The translations under genes were made by a program, and so were the position numbers. Below are positions 8,086 through 16,650 of a stretch of DNA of 17,415 nucleotides, piece after piece. The DNA is from Fen-1467 sp035519475 (lineage in GTDB: Bacteria > Verrucomicrobiota > Verrucomicrobiia > Opitutales > Opitutaceae), in contig DATIWI010000304.1 of the NCBI GenBank assembly GCA_035519475.1, forward strand, positions 1 to 17,415, in the 5' to 3' direction. The first letter of the stretch is position 1; each line of letters starts with the position of its first letter. The notes beneath the pieces were generated by a model. It ran no database searches. It worked only from the letters and a program-made list of their open reading frames with translations, and was not told the origin of the DNA.

Positions 8086-11000
8086 ATGAATTCGAGCCAA
8101 GCATTACCCTCACCGTTGCGTCGGCTGATCCTTGCACCCGCGTGCGCGGTCATCGCCGTCTCGTTCGCGTGGGCGCAGCAGGCGCCCACGCCGGCCCCCA
8201 CTCCGACGACTTCAACTGGAACCGCCTCGGCGGGTTCCGAGGAGACCATCCGGCTGTCGCCGTTCGAGGTCAAGGCGGAGGCCAACGGCTACTACTCCCC
8301 GAACACGATGTCGGGCACGCGCATCAACTCCAACATCCAGGATTTGGCGTCCTCCATTTCGGTCGTGACGAAGTCGCAGATGCAGGACTTCGGCATGCTC
8401 GATATCAACGACGTCTTCCTCTACACCGGCAACACGGAAGGCACCGGCACCTACACGGCGGTGGGCGTCCCGGGCGGGGCGGCCTCCGGGAGCGCGGGCA
8501 TCAGCGCCGCGGACCGCAACGGCAGCGTGCAGGACAACGTGCAGATCGATCCCGTCAACTCCAACCGCGTCCGCGGCATCGCCCCCGCCAATATCACCCT
8601 TGGCAACATCGAGACGATGGGACGCGTGCCGGTCGACCCGATCAACATCGATTCGATCGAGATCAGCCGCGGACCCAACGCCAACGTGTTCGGCCTCGGC
8701 AATCCCTCCGGCACGGTCAACATGGTGCCGGCGGCCGCCAACGTCACCCGTAATTTCACCGAGGTGGTCGCACGGACCGACAGCTACGGCGGCTATCGCA
8801 CGAGCCTCGATCTGAACCGTGTCTTCCTGCAGAACAAACTGGCGATCCGGGCCAGTGGGGTGTTCCAGCACGACGGCTTTGTCCGCAAACCGTCCGGCGT
8901 GAACACGGTGATATACAACGGCATGGTCAAGTACCGGCCGTTCAAGGGAACGTCGATCAGTGCGTCCGTGAATTACTACCGGATGAACGGCAATCGGCCA
9001 AACTACATCCCCGCGCGCGACAACATCTCCTACTGGATCAGCAGCGGCCGCCCGACCTGGGATCCGGTCACCATGACCATTCACGTGAACGGCACCAACA
9101 TCGGACCGATCACTTCCACCACCTTCCCGTCGTCGTTTGGCGGCCGGAACACCGATTTCTTCACCGCCTCGCAGCTGGGCGGCAACCATAGCCAGATGTT
9201 CATCGACCAGAACGGCCTCAGCTATTGGTCGGCTCCCCAGGCCTTCAACAACACGGCGGCGCTCCTGGCCGGCACCACCGTGCGCGGTCCCACTTCCGGG
9301 GCGCAGGCGGACCGCTTTCTGCTGACCACCGGCAGCCCCGGCGCGACCGGCACCGCCGCCAAGCCCACCCTCCAACCGCTGTTCATCACCACGCCAACGA
9401 TCAGCGACAAGAGCATGTACGACTGGTCGACGATCAACCTGTCTGCGCCCAATCGGGATATGGACCGGACGATCACCACCAATGTCCAGCTCGAACAGGA
9501 GTTCTTGAACACGCCGGTCCATCTGCTCGTGGGCCAGGTTGCCGTCATGCGGGAAGACTCGCAGCGCTATCAGCGCAATCTGCTCGGCATCGCCAACACC
9601 GAAGGCCAGTCGGGCCAGCTCGAGATCGATCCCAACGAGCGGCTGCTCGACGGCTCGCCCAACCCGTATTTCCTGCGCCCGTTTATCGCCTCGGACAAGC
9701 CTGCCACCTTATTGCTGCCGGCCAAGTGGGACACTTACCGCGCCCAGCTCGCCTACCAGCTCGATCTCACCAACGAGAAGGGTTGGGTCAAATGGCTGGG
9801 GCGCCAAATGTTGAGCGGGTACGACGAATATAAGTATCGGATCAACCGGCAATATCGGTTCCGCGAGGCGATGATCGACCAGAAGGCGTGGCTCTCGCCC
9901 GGCACCTATCTTAGCTATCAGGCCCTGCCCGCGGGCGTTGCGGGACTGCCGGTGCTTCAGCCCATCACCAACGGACTGTTCCGCTATTATGTCGGCGACA
10001 ACCAGGGCTCCAACGTCGACTACGCTCCGCCCGATTTCGTCAACCACGGCGTTTACAACTTCGTGTGGGGACGCGCCGCCGCGGGCACGCTGCCGGCCGT
10101 ATGGAACAGCGAACCCACCACGCTGGGCATGGCGGGGGCCGACAAGACCGGCGGTTCCTTCAACATCAAGCAGATCATCAAGACGGTCGGAGCCGTGCTC
10201 CAAAGCCATCTCCTCCAAGACTCACTCGTCGTGACGCTGGGTACGCGGGAGGATCGGGTTTATACGAAGTTCGGCAATCAAACCACGGCCGGAGGCGTTC
10301 CGCTCCTCGCCGATGGCATCAACATTGATTACGCTTTCACCAACTCATGGCAGTCGGGAGACTATGGGTTCAACGGTGGCAAGACCACCAACGTCCAGTA
10401 TGTCCTTCGGCCCTTCCGCGAGTTCTCGTTCATCAAGACACTCGATGCGAAGGGCCCTGGCGGCCACCTCCTCGCCGATGTGCTGCACGGCCTGTCCCTG
10501 AATTACAACCAGGCGAACAGCTTCATCGCGGCGGTGCCCGGCCAGGATCTCTACGCGCATATCCTGCCGAATCCCCGCGGCGCCGACCGGAGCTGGGGCC
10601 TCGGGCTTGATATGTTCGACGGAAAGGTCGTTGTCCGCGTGACCCACTACCAGACGCTGCAAAAGGATATTCGCAACGGCGACGCCAACACGACCGCCCA
10701 GCGCGTCATCCGCACCGACTTCCTGCTGCAGGGCGCGACCCCGGCGCGGTTTGTGCTCGAGAATGTCGCGGGCGGTACCACGCAAAACTTCGGCCCCGCC
10801 AACAACCAGTACGGCTGGATCAAGGCGACGAATCCGACGTTCACCGATGCGCAGGTCTTCACGGCATTCGCTGCCTTGATGCAACTGCCCGAAGCCACGA
10901 TCAACGCCCTGAAGAATCCCCAGCCACCCATCGCCGCGACCAACGATGTCGCCGCCAAGGGCACGGAAGTGGAGATCTATCTGAACCCGACCAAGAATTG

Positions 11001-11703
11001 GACCATATCCGCCAACTTCTCGGACACGCAGTCCTACATCAAGAACGTGTCCAGCACCCTGCAGACGTGGATCGATCAACGCATGGCCATCTGGACCACA
11101 CTCGTCGATCCGACGATCACGAATGCCTCCGCCGCTCTGGATAACGATACGGATCCGCAGCATGGAATCACCCAATTGGGCAATCCCAATCACCTCTGGT
11201 GGATTCACAACTACGGCGGGACGCAGACGGCGCATCAAAACTTCATCTCGTTCGTCCAGACGCCGTATTCCGTCATCAAACAGCTTGAAGGTCAGGCGGA
11301 TCCCCAGCTCCGGCGCTACAACTTCCGGGTGTCCACCACCTACCGGCTGGCCGGCCTCACCGACAATAAGATTCTAAGCAACTTCACGGTCGGCGGCGCC
11401 GTGCGCTGGGAGGACAAGGGTGCGATCGGGTTCTATGGCAGGCAGCAGCTACCGGATTCGATCACCGACCTGGATGTCACGAAGCCGATCTATGACAAGC
11501 AGCACACCTATTTTGACGTGGTTGTTGCCTACAAGATGAAGCTGTTCAACGGCAGGGTGCCGGCCACGTTCCAGTTGAACGTGCGCAACCTCACGGAACA
11601 CGGACGCCTCCAGCCCATTTCTGCCTATCCGGACGGCTCGATAAATACCTACCGCATCGTCGATCCACGCCAGTTCATCCTGAGCGCGACCTTTGACCTG
11701 TAG
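8086..11703 (+). CDS. TonB-dependent outer-membrane receptor (Opitutaceae type)
   Basis: 1205 aa. A signal peptide with basic LRR at 11-13 and a hydrophobic core to ~28 is probably cleaved after AWA (residue 30). A Pro/Thr linker leads to EETIRLSPFEVKA (52-64), which occupies the TonB-box position. The plug begins near TMSGTRINSNIQDLASSISVV and ends near GLGNPSGTVNMVP (~203-215). The rest is a long beta-barrel rich in Asn, Thr, Gly and aromatics, ending in FILSATFDL. Such receptors take up siderophores, sugars or other ligands across the outer membrane using TonB-ExbBD energy; nothing here identifies the ligand. No susC/susD partner, regulator or transporter lies beside it; its neighbours are the GT-C/TPR genes. 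It appears to be its own transcription unit, with a leader upstream and a strong terminator immediately downstream. The final residue is Leu rather than the commoner Phe. Confidence 0.95.
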   Translation: MNSSQALPSPLRRLILAPACAVIAVSFAWAQQAPTPAPTPTTSTGTASAGSEETIRLSPFEVKAEANGYYSPNTMSGTRINSNIQDLASSISVVTKSQMQDFGMLDINDVFLYTGNTEGTGTYTAVGVPGGAASGSAGISAADRNGSVQDNVQIDPVNSNRVRGIAPANITLGNIETMGRVPVDPINIDSIEISRGPNANVFGLGNPSGTVNMVPAAANVTRNFTEVVARTDSYGGYRTSLDLNRVFLQNKLAIRASGVFQHDGFVRKPSGVNTVIYNGMVKYRPFKGTSISASVNYYRMNGNRPNYIPARDNISYWISSGRPTWDPVTMTIHVNGTNIGPITSTTFPSSFGGRNTDFFTASQLGGNHSQMFIDQNGLSYWSAPQAFNNTAALLAGTTVRGPTSGAQADRFLLTTGSPGATGTAAKPTLQPLFITTPTISDKSMYDWSTINLSAPNRDMDRTITTNVQLEQEFLNTPVHLLVGQVAVMREDSQRYQRNLLGIANTEGQSGQLEIDPNERLLDGSPNPYFLRPFIASDKPATLLLPAKWDTYRAQLAYQLDLTNEKGWVKWLGRQMLSGYDEYKYRINRQYRFREAMIDQKAWLSPGTYLSYQALPAGVAGLPVLQPITNGLFRYYVGDNQGSNVDYAPPDFVNHGVYNFVWGRAAAGTLPAVWNSEPTTLGMAGADKTGGSFNIKQIIKTVGAVLQSHLLQDSLVVTLGTREDRVYTKFGNQTTAGGVPLLADGINIDYAFTNSWQSGDYGFNGGKTTNVQYVLRPFREFSFIKTLDAKGPGGHLLADVLHGLSLNYNQANSFIAAVPGQDLYAHILPNPRGADRSWGLGLDMFDGKVVVRVTHYQTLQKDIRNGDANTTAQRVIRTDFLLQGATPARFVLENVAGGTTQNFGPANNQYGWIKATNPTFTDAQVFTAFAALMQLPEATINALKNPQPPIAATNDVAAKGTEVEIYLNPTKNWTISANFSDTQSYIKNVSSTLQTWIDQRMAIWTTLVDPTITNASAALDNDTDPQHGITQLGNPNHLWWIHNYGGTQTAHQNFISFVQTPYSVIKQLEGQADPQLRRYNFRVSTTYRLAGLTDNKILSNFTVGGAVRWEDKGAIGFYGRQQLPDSITDLDVTKPIYDKQHTYFDVVVAYKMKLFNGRVPATFQLNVRNLTEHGRLQPISAYPDGSINTYRIVDPRQFILSATFDL

Positions 11704-11729
11704 CGGCCCACCCATTCAAGCGATTGACC

Positions 11730-11764
11730 AACACCGCCACCCGCTTGGGTGGCGGTGTTTTCTT
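11730..11764 (+). terminator. Rho-independent terminator after the TonB receptor gene
   Basis: A perfect 13-bp stem, 11730-11742 with 11747-11759 (aacaccgccaccc / gggtggcggtgtt), closes on a 4-nt gctt loop. The short T-rich tail tttctt (11759-11764) overlaps the last stem base. It lies 26 bp after the receptor stop codon. The T tract is brief but the stem is very stable. It should isolate the receptor transcript from B1. Confidence 0.85.
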
Positions 11765-11766
11765 GG

Positions 11767-11800
11767 AGCCCCGAAACATCTCCGCCAGAACGTCGGGGCT
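11767..11800 (+). other. Second stem-loop between terminator and B1
   Basis: agccccga at 11767-11774 is perfectly complementary to tcggggct at 11793-11800, giving an 8-bp stem with an 18-nt loop. No T tract follows. It could belong to the B1 leader or backstop the terminator. The pairing is visible; the role is unknown. Confidence 0.35.
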
Positions 11801-11824
11801 GCACCGCTCCTCATCGAGCGTGCC

Positions 11825-11868
11825 GATTAATGTCGCCCAACTTCTCTCGAGATCCTTAAAGATCCGCC
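11825..11868 (+). promoter_or_regulatory. B1 leader sharing a motif with the B2 leader
   Basis: gattaatgtcgcc begins 44 nt before the B1 start. gattagtgtcgcc (12 of 13 identical) begins 45 nt before the B2 start at 16651. The retained position and sequence in paralogous leaders suggest either a functional promoter or operator element, or simply a duplicated leader. No clear Shine-Dalgarno sequence is visible. Confidence 0.35.
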
Positions 11869-14373
11869 ATGCCTGCGCCTCTCCCCGGTCTGCCAGCGCC
11901 CGGCCCGCCCCTCCCGGCCCGCGTGGCGTCCTGGCCGGGGCGGTGGGCGTGCGCGCTGGTCTTCGGTGCCACCCTGCTCGCGTATTTCCCCGCCTTGCGG
12001 GGCGGTTTCGTCTGGGACGACGACGCGCACGTCACCGGCCGGGATCTGCAAACGCTGCAAGGGTTGGGGCGCATCTGGTTCGAGGTGGGGGCCACCCAGC
12101 AATACTACCCGGTCCTGCACACCGCATTCTGGATCGAGCACCGCCTGTGGGGCGACTCGCCCTTGGGCTACCACCTGCTCAATGTCGTGCTGCACGCCAC
12201 CGCGGCCTGCCTACTCGGTCTGACGTTGCGCCACCTGTTTGCTGCGGAGCGGGGGCCAACCTCCGGCGAAGACGCCTGGGCGCGCCGGGATGACCGGACA
12301 GCACCGCAGTCCGCCTCGACCCGCCCGTTCTCGCAGGGGATTCCCGCCGGGGTCGCATGGCTGGCAGCGCTGCTTTTCGCCCTGCACCCGGTATGCGTCG
12401 AATCGGTGGCGTGGATCGCGGAACAGAAAAATACGCTCTCGGCCGTCTTTTATCTGGGCGCGGCGCTGGTCTACCTGCGTTTCCAGCGCGATGGCCGGCG
12501 ATCACAATATTACCTGGCCTTGGGATTGTTTGTCCTGGCGCTGCTGACCAAGACGGTCACGGCCACGCTGCCCGCGGCTCTGCTGGTGATCTGCTGGTGG
12601 CAGCGCGGCCGCCTGACCTGGCGGCGCGACGTGCTCCCGCTGCTGCCCTGGTTCGCCCTCGGCGTGAGCGGGGGGTTGTTCACGGCGGGGGTGGAGCGGT
12701 TCCTGATCGGGGCGGAGGGTGCGGATTTCAACCTGACCCTGCTTGATCGCTGTCTGTTGGCGGGCCGGGCCGTATGGTTTTACCTGGGCAAGCTGGTGTG
12801 GCCCGCGGACCTGATCTTCATCTATCCGCGGTGGACCATCGACGCGACAGTGTGGTGGCAATACCTGTTCCCGGCCGGGGTCCTGGCCCTGGCCGCCGGG
12901 CTGTGGCGCCTGGCGCGGCACCACCGCGGGCCCCTCGCCCGCGCCGCCGCGGCGGGGCTCGCCGGATTCCTGATTTTCGCCGGGACACTGTTTCCGGCCT
13001 TGGGATTCATCAATGTCTACCCGTTCGTATTCTCCTATGTGGCGGACCACTTTCAATATCTGGCCAGCCTGGGAATTCTCGTGCCGATGGCAGTCGGATT
13101 GGCGCTCGCCGCCAGGCCGCTGTGGTCGGGCACCGCGGCGGCCGGACGATGGTCAGTGGCCGTCGCGGGCGGGCTGCTGCTCGTGGCTTTGGGTGCGCTG
13201 ACCTGGCGGCAGTGCGGGATCTATCGTGACGCCCGGACCCTCTATCAAGAGACCCTCGCGCGGAATCCCGCCTGCGCATTGGCGCACCACGGCCTGGGTG
13301 AGATCCTGGTGAAAGTGCCCGGGCGCCTGCCGGAGGCGATCGCCCACCTTGAGGCGGCGGTGCGGCTCAATCCCCGGGACGCGCTCGCGCGCAACAATCT
13401 GGGCAACGCCCTCGCCAACGATCCCGCCCGCCTGCCGGAGGCGGTCGGCGAGTTTGAAGCCGCGCTGCGCATCCTCCCGGGAGCGGCGTGGGCGCACGGC
13501 AATCTGGGTGTTATCCTGGAAAGGATTCCCGGGCGGTTGCCGGAGGCGATCGCCCATCTCAAGGCCGCGGTCCAGATCGATCCTGGATCGGCGGACCTGC
13601 AGGACAACCTCGGAGTCGCCCTCAGCAGGATTCCGGGGCGAGCGGCGGAAGCCATCGCCCATTTCGAGTCGGCGGTGCGAACCAACCCCGGCTCGGCGGA
13701 CCTGCACAACCATCTGGCGGTGGTCTTGGCGGATACGCCGGGACGGTCGGCGGAAGCGATCGCCCATTTTGAGGCGGCGGCGCAGCTCAATCCCCGTTCG
13801 GCGGAGATCCAGAATAATCTGGGCGCCATCCTCGCGAGAACCCCGGGCCGGTTGCCGGACGCGATCGCCCATTTCGAGGACGCGGTGCGAATCGATCCCC
13901 GCTCCGCGAAAGCGCACAAGAACCTGGGAAACGCTCTGGCGCTGGTTCCGGGAAGACTGCCGGAGGCCATTCAGCAGCTCGAGACCGCGGTGCAAATTGA
14001 CCCCGGCGCCGCGACGACGCACCACGACTTGGGCAAAGCCCTGGCCCGCGATCCCGGGAGCTTGCCGCGCGCGATTGAGCATTTCGAGGCCGCGCTGCGC
14101 ATCGATCCCGGTCTGGCCGAGGTTCACAACGATCTGGCCGTGGCTCTACTGCAGCTGCCGGGGCGATCACCCGAGGCGATCGAGCACCTGGAAGCGGCGA
14201 TCAGGATCAATCCGAGGTTGGTGGAGGCGCACTATGTGTTGGGAATCGCGTTGTCCGCGTTGCCGGGCCGCGAAGGGGAGTCGCGGGCCCAGCTGGAGGC
14301 GGCGTTGCAGATCAACCCCGACTTCAAACCGGCCCGGGAGTGGCTGGAACAGCTGCGGGCCACCCGACCATAG
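11869..14373 (+). CDS. GT-C-like membrane protein with ten 35-residue TPRs (family B, copy B1)
   Basis: 834 aa. Membrane helix 1 (~26-42) is followed by GGFVWDDDAHV with acidic residues D50-D52. Next come ATQQYYPVLHTAFWIEHRLW, GYHLLNVVLHATAACL, HPVCVESVAWIAEQKNTLS with E178, KTVTATLPAALL, and YLGKLVWPADLIFIYP (305-320). This is the GT-C/TMTC-like pattern widely annotated in bacteria as TPR-containing protein; sugar transfer to protein is inferred. From ~470 to ~820 there are ten repeats of 35 residues of the form NLGxxLA..PGRLPEAIAHFEAAVRxxP, one residue longer than a canonical TPR because of a Pro-Gly turn between the helices. A hydrophilic loop at ~125-158 carries about 20 residues absent from B2. 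The gene sits behind the receptor's terminator and so needs its own promoter. The last 603 bp align with A3 without indels. Confidence 0.83.
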   Translation: MPAPLPGLPAPGPPLPARVASWPGRWACALVFGATLLAYFPALRGGFVWDDDAHVTGRDLQTLQGLGRIWFEVGATQQYYPVLHTAFWIEHRLWGDSPLGYHLLNVVLHATAACLLGLTLRHLFAAERGPTSGEDAWARRDDRTAPQSASTRPFSQGIPAGVAWLAALLFALHPVCVESVAWIAEQKNTLSAVFYLGAALVYLRFQRDGRRSQYYLALGLFVLALLTKTVTATLPAALLVICWWQRGRLTWRRDVLPLLPWFALGVSGGLFTAGVERFLIGAEGADFNLTLLDRCLLAGRAVWFYLGKLVWPADLIFIYPRWTIDATVWWQYLFPAGVLALAAGLWRLARHHRGPLARAAAAGLAGFLIFAGTLFPALGFINVYPFVFSYVADHFQYLASLGILVPMAVGLALAARPLWSGTAAAGRWSVAVAGGLLLVALGALTWRQCGIYRDARTLYQETLARNPACALAHHGLGEILVKVPGRLPEAIAHLEAAVRLNPRDALARNNLGNALANDPARLPEAVGEFEAALRILPGAAWAHGNLGVILERIPGRLPEAIAHLKAAVQIDPGSADLQDNLGVALSRIPGRAAEAIAHFESAVRTNPGSADLHNHLAVVLADTPGRSAEAIAHFEAAAQLNPRSAEIQNNLGAILARTPGRLPDAIAHFEDAVRIDPRSAKAHKNLGNALALVPGRLPEAIQQLETAVQIDPGAATTHHDLGKALARDPGSLPRAIEHFEAALRIDPGLAEVHNDLAVALLQLPGRSPEAIEHLEAAIRINPRLVEAHYVLGIALSALPGREGESRAQLEAALQINPDFKPAREWLEQLRATRP
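13771..14373 (+). repeat. TPR-tail segment duplicated in A3 (15980-16582)
   Basis: From 13771 to the B1 stop codon, the sequence aligns with 15980 to the A3 stop at a constant offset of 2209 bp. The alignment includes a 48-bp perfect block (13936-13983 = 16145-16192) and long near-identical stretches around the final two repeats. Upstream of 13771 the alignment with A3 breaks down: A3 there has 34-residue repeats and an A-type membrane domain. Confidence 0.85.
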
Positions 14374-14446
14374 ATGGCCGCGGAGCATCGCCTCGGTGCC
14401 TGATTCGACCGAATTGTCATTCGCCCGGAATCCGTGGGAATCCTCC

Positions 14447-16582
14447 ATGCCTCCGCCTCTCCCGTCCCCGCCCGCCCGCCGCTGGCCGGTGGCGCTCGCC
14501 GCGGCCGTGATCACCGTCGCGGCCCTCGCCGCCTACCACAACAGCTTCTCCGGGCCGTTCGTGTTCGACGACAACATCGGCATTGTGGACAACCGCACGA
14601 TCCGGCAGGGGTTCCCCTTTCTGCGCAGCCTGGTGCCGCCGAGCAATGCGACCGTGAGCGGCCGGCCGGTCGCCAATTTCACGTTCGCGCTCAACTATGC
14701 GATCAGCGGAAAGAGCGTCTGGAGCTACCACGCGCTCAACCTGCTTATCCATCTGCTCGGCGGCCTGACGTTGTTCGGCGTGGTGCGTCGCACCTTGCTC
14801 CTCCCCGCGCCGCCAGCCGCCGCGCCCGGTCCTGACCGGTCGCACCGCGCCCCCGTTTCGAGCGCGCGAACAGCGTTCTTCCTTCCGGCGGACAGTGGGC
14901 CGACCGGGGTCAACCCGCTTCTGCGCCAGCATGCCACGCTCGTGGCCCTGACCGTGGCCTTGCTCTGGACCGTCCACCCGCTGCAGACCGAGGCGGTGAC
15001 CTACATCGTCCAGCGCGTCGAATCGCTGATGGCGTTGTTTTTTCTGCTGACCTTCTACTGCTTCATTCGCTCAGTCGACGCGCCGCGGCCGCGCCGCTGG
15101 CAGATCGGGGCGGTTGCGGCCTGCCTGCTGGGCATGGCGACCAAGGAAGTGATGGTAGCCGTTCCCGTGCTCGTACTTCTGTACGACCGGACGTTCGCCG
15201 CGGGAACATTTCGGGGTGCCTGGCGGCGCCGGGCCAGACTGCATCTCGCGCTGGCGGCGACCTGGCTGCCGCTGGCGGCGCTGGTCGCGAGCACGGGCTG
15301 GGACCGCGGCGGCACGTCCGGTTTCGATATCGGCATCACGCCCCTGTCGTACTGGCTCACGCAGTTTGAAGCGGTCGCCCGGTACCTCTGGCTGCCGGTC
15401 TGGCCCCACCCGCTCGTCTTCGAATATGGCACCTTTTGGCTGCATCGCGCGATCGAGGCGGTGCCTTACGCGTTCGTGGTGGCGCCACTGGCGGCAGCGG
15501 TGCTGTTCGCCCTGCGGCACCGGCCGGTGCTGGGCTTTCTCGGGGCGTGGTTCTTCGTGATTCTGGCTCCGACCAGCGTCATGCCGGGCCGCCTCCAGAT
15601 GATCGTGGAACACCGGATGTACCTGCCGCTCGCGGCGTTGCTTGCACTGGCGGTAGGCGCGGCAGCACTCCGCTGGGGACGGCGGGGCCTTGGTCCGTTT
15701 CTCGCGCTGGCTCTCCCGCTGGCGTGGCTGACGGTGCAGCGCAACACCACGTACGCTTCGGCCCTGTCGCTCTGGAACGACACGCTGGCCCAGCGGCCGC
15801 AAAACGAACGCGCCTACAATCACCGGGGTGTGGTCCTGTTCGAGGCCGGCCAGATCCCGCGGGCGATCGAGGATTACCGGACGGCGTTGCGGCTGCGATC
15901 ACAGTACCCCGAAGCTCTCAACAACCTCGGCAATGCGCTGGCCGAGTTGGGGCGGATGCCGGAGGCGATCAGCCAGCTCGAAGCGGCGGCGCAGATGAAC
16001 CCCCGATCGGCGGAGATCCAGAGCAATCTGGGCGCGGTCCTGGCGAGAACCCCCGGGCGGTTGCAGGACGCGATCGCCCATTTTGAAGAAGCGCTGCGGA
16101 TTGATCCCGGATATGCGAAGGCGCGCGGTAACTTGGGAAACGCGCTGGCGCTGGTTCCGGGAAGACTGCCGGAGGCCATTCAGCAGCTCGAGGCGGCGGT
16201 GCGCCTCGATCCCGGATCAGCCAACGCGCGTCACGATCTGGGGCGATCCCTGCTCCGGGTTCCGGATAAACTCCCGACGGCAATCGAGCAATTGACCATC
16301 GCCCTGCGCATCGATCCGAGTTCAGCGGAGACCCATAGCGATTTGGGCGTGGCCCTCCTGCAGATGCCCGGGCGATCGCCCGAGGCGATCGAACACCTGG
16401 AGGCGGCGATCAGGATCAATCCTCAATTGGTGGAGGCGCACTATGTGCTGGGAATCGCGTTGTCCGCCTCGCCGGGCCGCGAAGAGGAGTCACGCGCCCA
16501 AATCGAGGCGGCCTTGCGACTCAACCCCGATTTTAAACCGGCGCAGGCCTGGATGGAGCAATGGCGCGCCGCGCGGCCATAG
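14447..16582 (+). CDS. Chimeric GT-C-like/TPR protein: A-type membrane half, B-type TPR tail (A3)
   Basis: 711 aa. The membrane half is family A: GPFVFDD (D41-D42), SGRPVANFTFALNY, HPLQTEAVTYIVQRVESL with E182, LAPTSVMPGR and VEHRMYLPLA (387-396). Two 34-residue TPRs follow (from ~458). From about residue 512 the tail is family B: five 35-residue repeats with PGRL-type turns, colinear with the end of B1. The loop at ~121-160 contains about 25-30 Pro/Arg/Ser-rich residues absent from A1 and A2, before HP...E. The predicted role is again protein glycosylation at the envelope (inferred). Start ATG 14447 has ggga 7 nt upstream; long in-frame open sequence further upstream overlaps B1 and is a shadow. 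The 5' codons atgcct-cgcctctccc resemble those of B1, hinting that the gene frame itself is B-derived. It starts 73 bp after B1. Confidence 0.84.
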   Translation: MPPPLPSPPARRWPVALAAAVITVAALAAYHNSFSGPFVFDDNIGIVDNRTIRQGFPFLRSLVPPSNATVSGRPVANFTFALNYAISGKSVWSYHALNLLIHLLGGLTLFGVVRRTLLLPAPPAAAPGPDRSHRAPVSSARTAFFLPADSGPTGVNPLLRQHATLVALTVALLWTVHPLQTEAVTYIVQRVESLMALFFLLTFYCFIRSVDAPRPRRWQIGAVAACLLGMATKEVMVAVPVLVLLYDRTFAAGTFRGAWRRRARLHLALAATWLPLAALVASTGWDRGGTSGFDIGITPLSYWLTQFEAVARYLWLPVWPHPLVFEYGTFWLHRAIEAVPYAFVVAPLAAAVLFALRHRPVLGFLGAWFFVILAPTSVMPGRLQMIVEHRMYLPLAALLALAVGAAALRWGRRGLGPFLALALPLAWLTVQRNTTYASALSLWNDTLAQRPQNERAYNHRGVVLFEAGQIPRAIEDYRTALRLRSQYPEALNNLGNALAELGRMPEAISQLEAAAQMNPRSAEIQSNLGAVLARTPGRLQDAIAHFEEALRIDPGYAKARGNLGNALALVPGRLPEAIQQLEAAVRLDPGSANARHDLGRSLLRVPDKLPTAIEQLTIALRIDPSSAETHSDLGVALLQMPGRSPEAIEHLEAAIRINPQLVEAHYVLGIALSASPGREEESRAQIEAALRLNPDFKPAQAWMEQWRAARP

Positions 16583-16605
16583 CTCGCGCAGATGACCCCG
16601 GGACT

Positions 16606-16650
16606 GATTAGTGTCGCCGGACTGCGCCCGGATTTCTAGTAAACTGAGCC
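16606..16650 (+). promoter_or_regulatory. B2 leader sharing a motif with the B1 leader
   Basis: gattagtgtcgcc starts 45 nt before the B2 ATG and matches the B1 leader at 12 of 13 positions. A further block, cgcccgga at 16625-16632, is also found 25 nt before the A3 start (14422-14429). Together these suggest that the B1, A3 and B2 leaders are related. No strong Shine-Dalgarno sequence is visible. Confidence 0.33.

Noticed and set aside
13349..14446. Long in-frame extension upstream of A3 overlapping B1
   Set aside because: It is a shadow of B1's TPR codons. The family N-terminus and a Shine-Dalgarno-like ggga support ATG 14447.
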